Part shown: positions 1 through 11,600 of the stretch, piece by piece
How the letters are laid out: each line of letters starts with the position of its first letter
How positions within the stretch are numbered: position 1 is the stretch's first letter
Assembly: GCA_022829145.1 (NCBI GenBank)
Contig: CM040746.1
Location: 14,943,790 to 15,007,789 of the forward strand
From: Albula goreensis
Taxonomy: Eukaryota; Chordata; Actinopteri; Albuliformes; Albulidae
DNA: 64,000 nucleotides
Direction: 5' to 3'
Notes under the pieces: model-generated
Database searches by the model: none
Seen by the model: the letters and a program-made list of their open reading frames with translations, nothing else
What the model was told of the DNA's origin: nothing
Made by a program: the position numbers and the translations under genes

Positions 1-1210
1 TCAAGCTTATCTGCAGTTTCTATGGGTGGTTTAAATCCCCATAAAAGATCATGAGAAGAGAGTTAGGGATATGCAGGTAGCAAGTATGTAAACTTTGTAA
101 AAGGTAAGTTGTGTTAAAGGACAGCAGAAATGAGATTGATTTGTCTTGACCCATGTTCCTGCAGCAAGGGTCACTGAGAGTAGGAGCACAGTGGAGACCT
201 TTGACGAGGCATTGTTCATTCATGCTGTCATGAATACTGAAACAATCTGGACATTCTCAGGAATAAAAAAAACAACTAAGAATGCACTCTGCTGTATACC
301 AAGGCCATGTCACTCCCATCCAATGCAGTTCAGGGCATCATGTGATTTTACACCATGTCTTCCAGAACAGAGTCACTGTTTGAAAGTGTGTGGATACTAA
401 CATTTTATAATACAATCCTGCAGCCATGTCTTGAGGAATTTTGTGAGGAACTTGACTTCTAGGAGGGATTCCAAGAATTAACTGTGGTTTGTTTAAAAAG
501 ATTATGGCACATAACTGTCATGTGTTTTTGATTTGGCCTCAATTTTTCACTTAACATAAAAAATAGTGTGACAGGATTACCAATAATTTTGGATGACAGT
601 CCCTATGGGACAGATCGAATGTCTGGCTAACTATGAAAGGCTTGGGATTAAAATAAGGGAGAGAGAAGGAAGCATGTGGGAAAGGAGGAAAAGGGGTTGG
701 AAAACCAGAGGGAATAGTTGTGTGTGTCTGTAATGCTTTACTGACCTAGGGTAAAAAAGAGCAGAGCTGAAATATTGAAATGTTGATTAAGTGGGGCTTC
801 TGAGTGGCTCATCCTGTTGAGGCACTTCACTGTCTGGATGCACCCCACAGCCAAGTGATAAATCCAGACAGTACCAGTGCTGACTGGAGCCAGCAGAGGG
901 TGGGCATGATTAGCGTTACACAGGGGGGTTGGGGAAAGTGAAGTGGGCTTGTCTGTCCATACCAGCTGCATGAGCAGCGAAACACTTTGAGGGGGAGAGT
1001 ATGATCAGTGTGGATATATCAAAACACAGATAAATTCAGCATTTGGTAAAGATACACAACATAACACTTTGTAGCTTTGCTACATTTCTGTTTTCAGGCT
1101 ACAAATATACCCTGTGATTTCCATATAAGTTGTCTCCCAAAGCTCTCTCAGAATCAAAATGTTTGGGGAAATGTTTCACTTTTCCTTTGAAAACACAGTG
1201 TTTATCCATC

Positions 1211-1241
1211 ACTAATTAATGAGCATTTTTCATTAATTAGT
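1211..1241. repeat. Perfect 12-bp inverted repeat with two TAATTA cores
   Basis: ACTAATTAATGA at 1211-1222 is matched exactly by its reverse complement at 1230-1241, with a 7-base spacer. Each arm contains TAATTA, the core bound by paired-type and LIM homeodomain proteins. It could be a homeodomain site pair or a chance AT-rich hairpin. Confidence 0.5.
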
Positions 1242-3148
1242 GTCTGAGTTGTGGAACATAGAGTTGGCATGCATCCATTTTAACTTAAAGTATTTCATGT
1301 TGAATAAATGACATGTAAATGGAACAACTTATATGTGATCAATTGCATGTACATGCATAAAAGGACAATAATTACTGCCAGAATGTCTACCCTTGTTATA
1401 CAAGGAATAATCTAACCAATGTGTACTTTTTAAATCTCTGTAATATTTAGCATTTAATATGATCTATTTGTGACTTGGCCTTACAGGCACAATAAACAAT
1501 AAATTTGTTCAGAAGTTCCATCTGTTCTTAATGCCTGAGTTTCTCTGAGAATTTCCTTATTAATGGGAACATGGCCAATGTGGCAACACATCAACAAACT
1601 ACTAACCCTGCAGATTTGGCCTTGCAGTTTTTTTCTGACCGCCAACGTGACATGGGAGGAACAACATCTTTCTTCTCATAATGGGGGAGGTGACAACTAC
1701 TGCATACAATACAGTAAGGGGGATGGGGGGCTAAGCTTATCTTCCCCCACTGTTGACATATTGGAGTGTTATGAGACACACCTGCAACTTAGACAAAACT
1801 GTTCCATAACTCGCCCCTTTGAAGTGGGAGCAAAAACAAAAGGAGGGAAATCAAAGAGATAGCCCTACCGTGAGACAGTACAGGGATGGCTCATCTGATC
1901 CAGTTTTGCAGGGCACCTTCAAAGGCCAAAGCTGAAAGATAAGCACAGCATACACACGGCTAACATTTTCTATTTCACTTGTCCCATATTTTGGTGGATG
2001 TCATCATTGTTTCATCATGCAATAGTAATCTTATGTAGATCACAGAAGGGATGTGGCTGCAGGGTTGGCTGAATAATGTTTGTTCAGTCATAAAACCCTT
2101 TCTCAGCTGTGTTGGCTGATGCATCTCACCATATTAAGGAAAATGTTTCTGTGTCACCAAAGCTTGCTTTGGGGCCAATAGGTATGGTCAGGTAAAAATA
2201 TAACATCAACAGATTAAAAGAAGAGTCAGTCTACCATGTTATGTGAATTGACAACATTTCCATTTTATTTCCAAATTGCCAAGCAACTGAAATTCATATT
2301 TTTTATTTTAAATCCGAGGTCTGCTATCCTTACCCAAGATAACAGGCTAGTATATGTTGACGATACAGGATGTCACATTGCTGTGCTCAATCACTCTCAG
2401 GATCAGCAGTTACTGTATCAAATAATATGCACAGTCTTGGTGCTTTTTTCCCCAATAAATCAGACTTAATAGTTTTGTTTTGATTTTCACTCGAATGTTG
2501 ATACAATCCACACCCATTGCCACAAGGGTGAAAACCGATTTACTGCACATTTATTACTTACTGTTATATTACTGTTTTCAATACAGCAACATAATGTATG
2601 TATATACTTTACATCTTCATCTGTACAGAGTAATATCATGTTTTGTGCAAATTGTGTGCAGTGCTTCTAAAGACCCATTTGAATTACCCTAATGTTTTTC
2701 AGTATATCCTGTAGTTTGAAAATGGTGTTGTACAATAATTTAACTTAAAAAATTGACATGTTAGTGAAAGTATGAGTGTTTTAGACATTCCTACATATAT
2801 TACATAAGTGATTACTATGCTGTTCTTAAGATTACTTGGCAAACGCAGGAGTTTGTTTCACGTAAGTTTGGCTAAAGTGGGTCTGCATATTTTGCTAAAC
2901 ACGCAAATTAGAGGAAAACTATTTTGCCTCTGGCAAACAGGTGAAAAGTTGACTTATGAAATTTTAGAAATTTTAGGCGTGTGGTATAGCAATTCCTTCA
3001 GGCCAATTTGGGCCATATCAGATGCATGTGTCTATTGTCCATGTGTAGGATATTTATGGACAACGTATAAAAACAGAGTAGAAGTGTAGAATGCAAAGCA
3101 AAAATCATAGGGTTCCACTACCACCTTCAGTGTTTGGATGTTTTTGTG

Positions 3149-3187
3149 AATAATAATAATAATAATAATAATAATAGTAATAATAAA
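3149..3187. repeat. (AAT)n microsatellite
   Basis: A run of about twelve AAT units with one interruption (a G near 3177), upstream of wnt6. Confidence 0.9.
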
Positions 3188-4473
3188 ACTAAAAACCAAT
3201 GTGTTTGAGCTTGCATGTGTTCATGGATTCTGGAGCTGTTGCTCAGCCTCGCATGAATCTACACCCACCCATAACTCTTGAGAAAATACAGAAATTTGTG
3301 AGGGGATTGTGATTTATTCGATTTTCCATTTATTTTTTTCTTTCAGGCTTTAGCCTGATAATGCCATGAATCATTATATATCCAAAGCTATGGCCAAGAT
3401 AAATACAAGGAAGGAAACATCTTTAAAAGCCTTGGCAAAAGCAAGGAAATTAAAATCATAAAAGTGCTTGTACTTACCAGAAAAAAAGAATGCAAAATCA
3501 TGTCAACAAAACAAACTCACGTGGTATTTTATATTTATTATATTTACAGCAATAAAAACGTTCCATTAAAATTCAAAAGCTGAAATGAACTGAAGGATCG
3601 CTCATCTGAGCGGGTTGCTCAAATGTTCCTTCCGCACACCTTACTTGGCCCCTGCAGAGCACCTGCAGTGAGATCATTTGTCCCCACAAGTTCTGACTTC
3701 CTTACTGTAAACACGAGGGCTCCGAAACATTTAACTCACTCCAACTCCTCCCATGTGCATAAGTAAGTACACCCTCACAGCTTTATCCATAAACCATACT
3801 ACTGTTTCGAGTCACAGCAAGGATTTCTTTTGGCAGGGCTAGCGGGAGATGAGTGTATTTCTTAGCAAAGGAAAAACTAAGCTCAGCTTGAAACCTGGAA
3901 CACGCGCGTGTAGAGCTAATGAACTTCACGCCTACCTGTACCTCCTGAATCCGAAAGCGCACTCCCGTACAAATCGGCTGACAGCACATGGGAAATAAGC
4001 TCTGTTTCAAGTCTACGGTGTTTTGCATTTCTTCGCAGAATTTGTTTGCTGCTTAGGTTTATTTTTTAATAACTCCTGCCCAAGGTCTGGATCTGCTCCA
4101 TGCTTCCTCGGGCGGCTAGATCACATATGGCAGATGGACATCCCGTCGCGCAATTGGAATTCAAGAGGTTTCAGTTGGGACGTGCTTGTCACCTTGAAAC
4201 ATTTTCGTCTCGTCTCTGGGATTTGAAATCTTACTACAGAATTACGTCGCTTAATTGTGTTGCGATTGTCTACAGCATCCATAGTTCAGTAGCTAAAGGA
4301 CTAAGTGAGGGATCGACAACAATTTAAACAAGACTTTCCACGTATTTTGGTCGGGAGGACTAAATATTCACCCATAATGTTCAGGACGTTTCACGGAAAA
4401 TGTATGACCATCACATTTGATACCTGGCGGTTTTTATCTTTACTGTGTTATATTTAATGAGGAGCTAAACAGG

Positions 4474-4550
4474 ATGGCCCCGCTAATTCGAATTCAACTC
4501 GGCATATTTTTTGTTCTCCTTTGTCCAGTCAACATAATTGGTTTGTGGTG
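4474..4550 (+). CDS. wnt6: wnt6 coding exon 1 (signal peptide)
   Basis: This exon encodes residues 1-25 plus two bases of codon 26. It supplies the signal peptide, with a hydrophobic core at about residues 9-23 (GIFFVLLCPV...). The donor is gtaagt at 4551. The TG left at the exon end joins a G from exon 2 to make Trp26 of the conserved LWWAVGSP. An earlier start is not needed, since this ATG has a strong context and gives a normal signal peptide. Confidence 0.93.
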
Positions 4551-5602
4551 GTAAGTTACCCAAATAATAATAATAATAATAACAATAATAATAATAATTA
4601 TTATTATTGTAATGTAGTTGTAGTCTATATTTAGGTAAGGATATGTCAGTTTTTGTTATAACAGTTTTTGAATTGATAATAAATTATTCCAATTTTGCCA
4701 AAATGTTTAATTAAAAGAGCACTAAACTTTGAAAACACAAAGAGATATAAGGATACTACCGATGAGTATCTTACAGGCTCACCAACAGTTAAATAAAAGT
4801 CTCTCACAGACAGTAGTCGGTCAGTGTGGGATTTTAGGAGGACTTTGAGGCAATGGATTGATAATAAGCCATTCCCTAATGCAGTGTACTGAAAATCTGT
4901 ATGTATCCTTTGCTTTATTTTACTGAATAATGACAACCTTCCAAAAATATGATGTTCTCTCAAAATCAAGGTCAGTGGGTCCTGTTTTGCAATGGTCAGG
5001 TCCTTTTCTGATGGGCCGAAGACAAGTGCTACTCCACGCCAACACCTGGAGTTTAAAGTGTGTCAAGCCAGACAAAGATGCTTTCATTTAGGAGCTGCAC
5101 AGACAGCTGCTACCACTCTTCCCTGCTCTCCACAAAAAGAATGATCTTTTGTGATATTATATTTGGGATTATGTGCGTGCATACCAGGTACTCTTACTGA
5201 GAACATACAGTGTACAATTTGTCCATTTATACAGCTGAGATGTTAGTGAATCAGTTAATTGATTAGCTGTAGGGTACAGCGACAATGTCTGAGCTGAATG
5301 TTGATCCTACAAACCCTCTGGTTACCAGTATTCTATCCTAGTAACAATAGCAATGAATTGTTTCTGCTCTGGATGCCATGTCATTGACATTGAACAGGGG
5401 AGGTGTTCTTATTGAAATCTAAAAAAAAAACCCTCTCACACAGCTTTTTGACTTATGTGACCCCAAGACCGAAAGGGTAGAGAAGTGAACTCCAAGTTTC
5501 AGGACAGCTGACCTACCTTGATGTTTCTGGGTCACGGTCTGGCTGAAAGCCAGGAACATGTTCCACAGATGTGATCATGGCCTGGTCTCACTAATTCTCT
5601 CT

Positions 5603-5640
<38 letters not shown>

Positions 5641-8600
5641 CACCTCTCTCTCTCTCTCTCTCTCTCTCCCCCTCTCTCTCTCTTGCTCACCTGATGTGCA
5701 TGTGTTCTGCATCACTTTCTGAACACTGGGTGCTTTCACTTATTCAGTGGTGCTAACTGCTGCATAGCCTGTTCCCAGTATGGCCCTTACTGCAGATCTG
5801 TGACCTCACAACAACACAGTGTCTTCATATCAAGAGATCACACATTGCCTGTTTCGCTTGTCTCACTGCAAATGTGTTAATTACCAGTATTCTTTCAGGC
5901 TGTCAACCACACACATTAAATCAATTTCTGTTAGGTGATGATATTGCTGTAAATGTATATTTTTAATGTATTTGCCATTTAGCCCCCAGTTTTCAGCCAA
6001 TGATGTTGGCTGGTCTTTTTACCATTTTACATGCCTCTCCATCTTATAACAGAATAATTTTAGTCATGTTTATTTAGAAACAATTTGTATGAACTGTGTT
6101 TACTACCTGAGCAAGTGTTATTTTAAAGCTCTTAAACATGTATACAAAAGGGTGTGCGATCTGACCAGCCATACCCAGGTGATACATCCATAACACACTA
6201 GATGAGTACATAATGGCAGTGTCTCTTATGATAAGAATGGTGACATAGAGCATCCTTTAACAGGCACTGTCATGTTTAATGATTGCTTATTTAATGCATA
6301 TGAAGGGTTTTTGTCGCTTCTCAGTTCTTGTTGTCATTTCTTGTGTGTGTTACTTTCTATGCCAAAAACCAAACATACACATACGCACACACACATGCAC
6401 GCACGCAACAGCAAACTGCGTTGAGCTGCAGAAGAACCCAGAGAAATCAGCACTATTGAACACTGCAGGGAAAATTATATTACAAGCACAAAGAAAGCAT
6501 CTGCTACAAGCAAGATGCAAGCGCTGTGTCTACCACAGCTTCACCACTGTGTGTGGGCTAAATGGATTGCCACATACCCAGTTTTTGTGCTACCCCCTCC
6601 CCCTCCCCCTCCCCCTCCCTTTCTCTGTGTTTATTTCAGGGACACGCACAGAGTGGACAGCATTGTCATGCAGCACTTAAGAGTCCCAATCATTTGATTT
6701 AGTGTCAGATTCCTGGGAAGATTGCACTGTGGCTCTGAGCCACAGCCCACAGTCATGGACCCAAGCCACTCTGTCACTGCTGATTACATGTTCAACTCTA
6801 TGAAATTCACTCATTTTCACATTCTGTAAAAAGGGCTTATCGCATGCTATGTAATTCAAAATATAATTTAACATGCACATTGTTTTATGTCTGTTCATGT
6901 CACCATTGTAGACCAGAATTCAATCAACATTTTTTCTTCACTTTGGCTCACAATTAAATGTGACTGTATATTCTTATCTTCAACAATAGTTTGGTCAGTT
7001 TAACACTCATTCAAATTTACTTACCAAACTGTTATGGTAGACAAAAAAGCATACCACTCTTATTCAATTGTATGTAAAAGTTAAGGACAAATGTTGACCT
7101 AATCCCAGCCTCAGATTACTACCAGGGAATTCAGTATAAACAAAAAATACAAGTATGAAATTATATAAAACAATAGTATTCCATATTCCAACAAAATTGA
7201 TTATTTTCTACTCTTGTCACATTGATCTCTACATTATGACCTACAGACACTTCCATAAAACCTGTTGACTTTTGTTCCCTGTAGGGCGGTGGGGAGTCCT
7301 TTGGTGATGGATCCCAACAGCATCTGCAGGAAGACAAAGCAGTTGGCGGGCAAGCAGGCCGAGCTGTGCCAGAGCCAACCCGAGATCATCAAAGAGGTCA
7401 TCAAGGGTGCCAAGCTGGGCATACGGGAGTGCCAACATCAATTCCGCTCCCGCCGATGGAACTGCACCAGTCACAGCAAGTACTTTGGAAAAGTTCTGCA
7501 GCAAGGTAAGGGCTGGACCTGTCAGAGGAAACACCATAACTGACTCTCCGTCAGCCAAACACACAGTCACCAGTGATACTAGCCTAACTACTGGCTTAAA
7601 ATGACTGTCTGATTAATAAGGAGCACTAGATCTTAAAGCAATTCATTATCAATAATTTAACAGGGAAATCTGGTATCAAGGGGTAAATTAACAGCTGCAG
7701 GTGGCTGATATAAATTATGATGATGGTTTATATTAATAAGCCTGTCTGATAATAAATTGCAGTCAGTGTTATTGGATTTTCCTGTCTACATTTCACAATG
7801 CTAACAAAGCTAAAGCACTAGCAAAGTAGAAAGAGACCATTTTTAAAAAGTAAAAGCTGTGGAACACAACTGGTATCACAACTGTGTGTTAGGGCAGGGG
7901 GCGATGTCACTGTAGTGTGATTGGGGACTCTTTTTTTAGTGGCTGCCAAAATGTCATAAAATATGGGTATGTGTATAGCAGGTAACATCTTTGCAGTTTA
8001 TCTCCTCATAACATAACTTTTACATACGTACACATGTATACATACACACAATTTATATCCATGCATGATGTGATGTTGACCAGCTAACAAAAATACTAGC
8101 TGATCTCAGATCAGACTAAAACAATTATAAATAATGAGGTCTTAGATTTTACAAATGCATTTCACCCACCAGCAGGCATTATGTGTGTTTCTTATGAGAA
8201 TTTATTATAAATGGTGTTGGGTTACAGAATATAATAGTGTTCCTTAACCTTCAGCAATGGCACACTTTCCATAAATTCTGAAATCTCAAGTCACACCAGT
8301 TTCTCTATAAAGCCACCAAAATATTAGGCTTCCCACACTGCTCACTCATGGTCAGATATACAGACCTTGCTTTCCATGACAAACATGTACTTGGGTTTTT
8401 TCTTTAAAGAAAAGTATCCAAGTAGCCTGTGAATGTGCAAATTATTGTGTCACAAGTAGTCTATCTTAGTTTGGAACTGGAATTTACATTATTCTGCCAA
8501 CAAGATGGTAAATGGTAACTAATTTAATCATTTGACTATTTATGGTTCTAAAATATAGCCTGGATATTTAAAAGGAACCTTTCTAAATGCGGTATTTGGA

Positions 8601-11600
8601 TGGCTGCTTGCTGGAAAATACTGTTATTGTGAGCCTATCTCCGAGACTCAAATTACAAGAAAATGTAATTCTACATTTTCGTTTTTAATTATAATTGCCA
8701 GCAGAGGGCAGTGTGCTTATGGACCCTTGCAGTCAAACACAGTCAGAGTCTTGCAGTCACAGTCTGCTAGTGAGTATGGCCTATGTTGAATCAATACTTG
8801 TCTTTGGCTCTTTGTGTGTTAATTATAAAGCAATGTATTGCTGTTTTACTTCATAATCATAGTTTGACAAGTTCATCAATCAGAGAAAATCACTAAAATT
8901 GAATTTGCTGAGAAAAGCAATGTTATTTATTTGATAGTCAAATACTATGTATGGATGTGCAGTCTCTGTGTTCATAAAACATGTGGAGTAAAGTTTGTGA
9001 CCTATTTCATTCTCTTTTCTGTGTCCTTTCAACCCTAATTATACCACAGTGTTTGTTTTTCCTGCTTAATCTGAAAGGGATGCTTTTAAAAACTTCTCTC
9101 TGTATTCTCTAGGTCTCTGTTTTAAGTCAATTATTGATAATAAGTACAGGATTTTATTCATCCATCTCTAAAACAATGTTTAAAGTTTGTATTTGTTACA
9201 ATTCAATGCAACATGGAGTGATTTACTGTGGAAAAAACTATACATTTAATGTAAACAGCAATTGTTGCTCTTTTCTTCATGCTAGTGTGTATCCTTACAG
9301 GATGAACTACATCACAGGTATGGAAATAAGGTGCACACTCAAACATGAGAAACTCTGTTTCAAAAATAAGGCATTCAGACTAATTATGCCACATCAGGCC
9401 AAAAGCATAGCCTAATATAGTAAGCTATGTTCTTCATATTTTACTGTATAATTTTGCTATTTTTTCATTTAATTATTTTACATTTATGTGAGCATAATGA
9501 CTTTAGTGCAGGTAACTTTCTTATTCTTGCTAAAAGCCCATCTCTCTTTCAAGTATTAATAAGACAGGTCCAGGTACAGACTGTGATTATCTGTAGTAAT
9601 CTTATTGACTCAACCCATGAGGCAAGATAGTAATATGAAGGTCTCAACTAAACCAATAACAAACTAAAAACTACCAAAGTGGAAGCACTGCAGCGTTTCC
9701 CTGTTTATAAAGTAGGAGTGCTGAGTCCCAGTCCATAACACTGTGTGGGTTCTAAACAGGTTCTGTGTAGATTCCATGTCCATTTCGAATAGCATCTGAA
9801 TTGATTCTGCACAGATGTTTCATTCAGTTGGGAGATGGGATAGTCATTGGTTGTGGACTGACAGCGATTCTTAATATCTACACTCTCTCGAGGGGATTCA
9901 TTTTACTTGTTTTAATGAGTCTCAGTGACCGGATCATGTGATGCAGTGTTGGCAGGGTGAAATAGTGACCACATTCTCATTTCCTCCAGAGCCAAACAAT
10001 AAGCTAGGTATGTTGTCAACAGGCTGATAACGTGTTTTCACCTTCTCACAATAGACAGATAACTAAGCTCTTCTTCTTTGGTACTATAAGTTTATGAATA
10101 CTATGTAGGGCTGCAAATTCCTGTTGCCTTTTTGCCTGGCTATAAGGATATGTGTGAAAATCAAATATATAAGTAGTATAAATGTGAGAGTAAAATAGCT
10201 TAATGTCTGATGTTGTTCTATGCACAACATGCATGGGTCTTGAAAAAGGAAAGAAAAGGGTAGCAACTAAACTGGTTCTTAGTTAGAAGTGAATCTTTTC
10301 GGGGGGATTTAAGGTTTTCAAGTCATAAAAGGCTTTAACAAGGTGAATGGCTGAAATCATTATTTTCTATGCCTATGAGACTGTTATTGCTTTTTTGGTG
10401 GTCTCCTGTTGTGGTGTACATCATCGTGAAATTGGTTGTATGATACACATGCACCTGTACGCCCCTTACGCTCTGTAAATCATTCCCAAGTAGTAAGTGA
10501 GTCAAACATGCGGACACCCGTGATGGCTCCAGCATGTGTTTTTGCACTGTGCAGATATTCGGGAGACAGCTTTCGTGTATGCCGTCACAGCGGCGGGCGT
10601 GACACACGCAGTGACCCAGGCCTGCAGCATGGGGTACTTGCTGCAGTGCGGGTGTGAGGCTACAAGGAGCCGGGGGCCTCCGAGACCTGCCGACACTGGC
10701 ACAGAGGCTGTCCGATGGGAGTGGGGGGGCTGTGGGGATGATGTGGAGTTCGGCTACGAGAAATCCAAGCAGTTCATGGATGGCAGGCAGAAAACAGGGA
10801 AGAGCGACATCAGAACCTTAATGGATCTCCATAACAATGAAGCAGGAAGACTGGTATGTAAAATTATAATTTATGTATTAATAAATTGCATGTTGAAGAT
10901 TGGTAATCTATTTATAAACAGAAAACAGAATGTAAGTAATGTGAGAATATTGCTGTCATTCCAGACACGAATTTTGGACATTTCACACGTACCAAAAAGT
11001 GGCATTACAATGTTAACATGTAGTGAACACAGTCTGTACAAACAGCTGTCCTCACATGTGCCAGTTTTGTTTTCACATCTGAACATTTCAGCTCACATAC
11101 TGAAAAATGAATTTTCACATGTAGGATAACACAATGTAAAACTCAAAGGCAGTAGGTAACCCCAGTGGTTAACAGTAAATGCACCTCTTATAGGTGTGAA
11201 AAGATTATTCGTTTTATTTTTTGGGCATTCCTGTGATCCTTTTTTTAACTGTACCTTTTTTCTTCATACCTTTTTTTTTGGAGTTCTTATTTTGGTCAAG
11301 GTCACAGTGTTGAAGCTTGTTGAAGTCCAGGGAGTGTCTGGTCTTTACTGTACACATGACTGCACTTGTTAATCACACTGAAGGCTATTACATTTTGTGA
11401 GCCTCACCTTTTTCTGCCTTGGGTCACCATCAGTTCATCACCATTTGAGGCCCTGCTGAAAGAAAGGGGTCAGAAACAGGTAAATGGGCAGGTGTGGGAT
11501 GGAGGGAGTAAGGGAGAGACACAGAGAGGTAGAGAGAAATCATGCATTTGTAACATTTCCAAGATATCAGTCATTCTCTTATGTGGGTTATTGAGATAAA

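Larger units (their letters stand above)
1..4473. other. Gene-free 5' flank of wnt6
   Basis: No exon, known domain or RNA gene is recognisable on either strand; the open frames are short (under about 110 codons) and low in complexity. The stretch is AT-rich and holds a perfect inverted repeat near 1.2 kb and a trinucleotide run near 3.15 kb, listed separately. The last few hundred bases must contain the wnt6 promoter and 5' UTR, but I see no convincing TATA box or CpG island that fixes the transcription start. Confidence 0.6.
4551..7284 (+). other. wnt6: wnt6 intron 1
   Basis: A 2.7-kb intron with donor gtaagt and acceptor ccctgtag. It holds an AAT/ATT hairpin repeat just after the donor, a long CT-rich tract near 5.6 kb and a (CCCCCT)n tract near 6.6 kb, listed separately. 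No internal exon or gene is recognisable. Confidence 0.85.

Noticed and set aside
10854..11129. Continuation of the wnt6 exon 3 open frame past 10853
   Set aside because: The gtatgt donor and the conserved RL|AVRN join show this is intron that happens to stay open.
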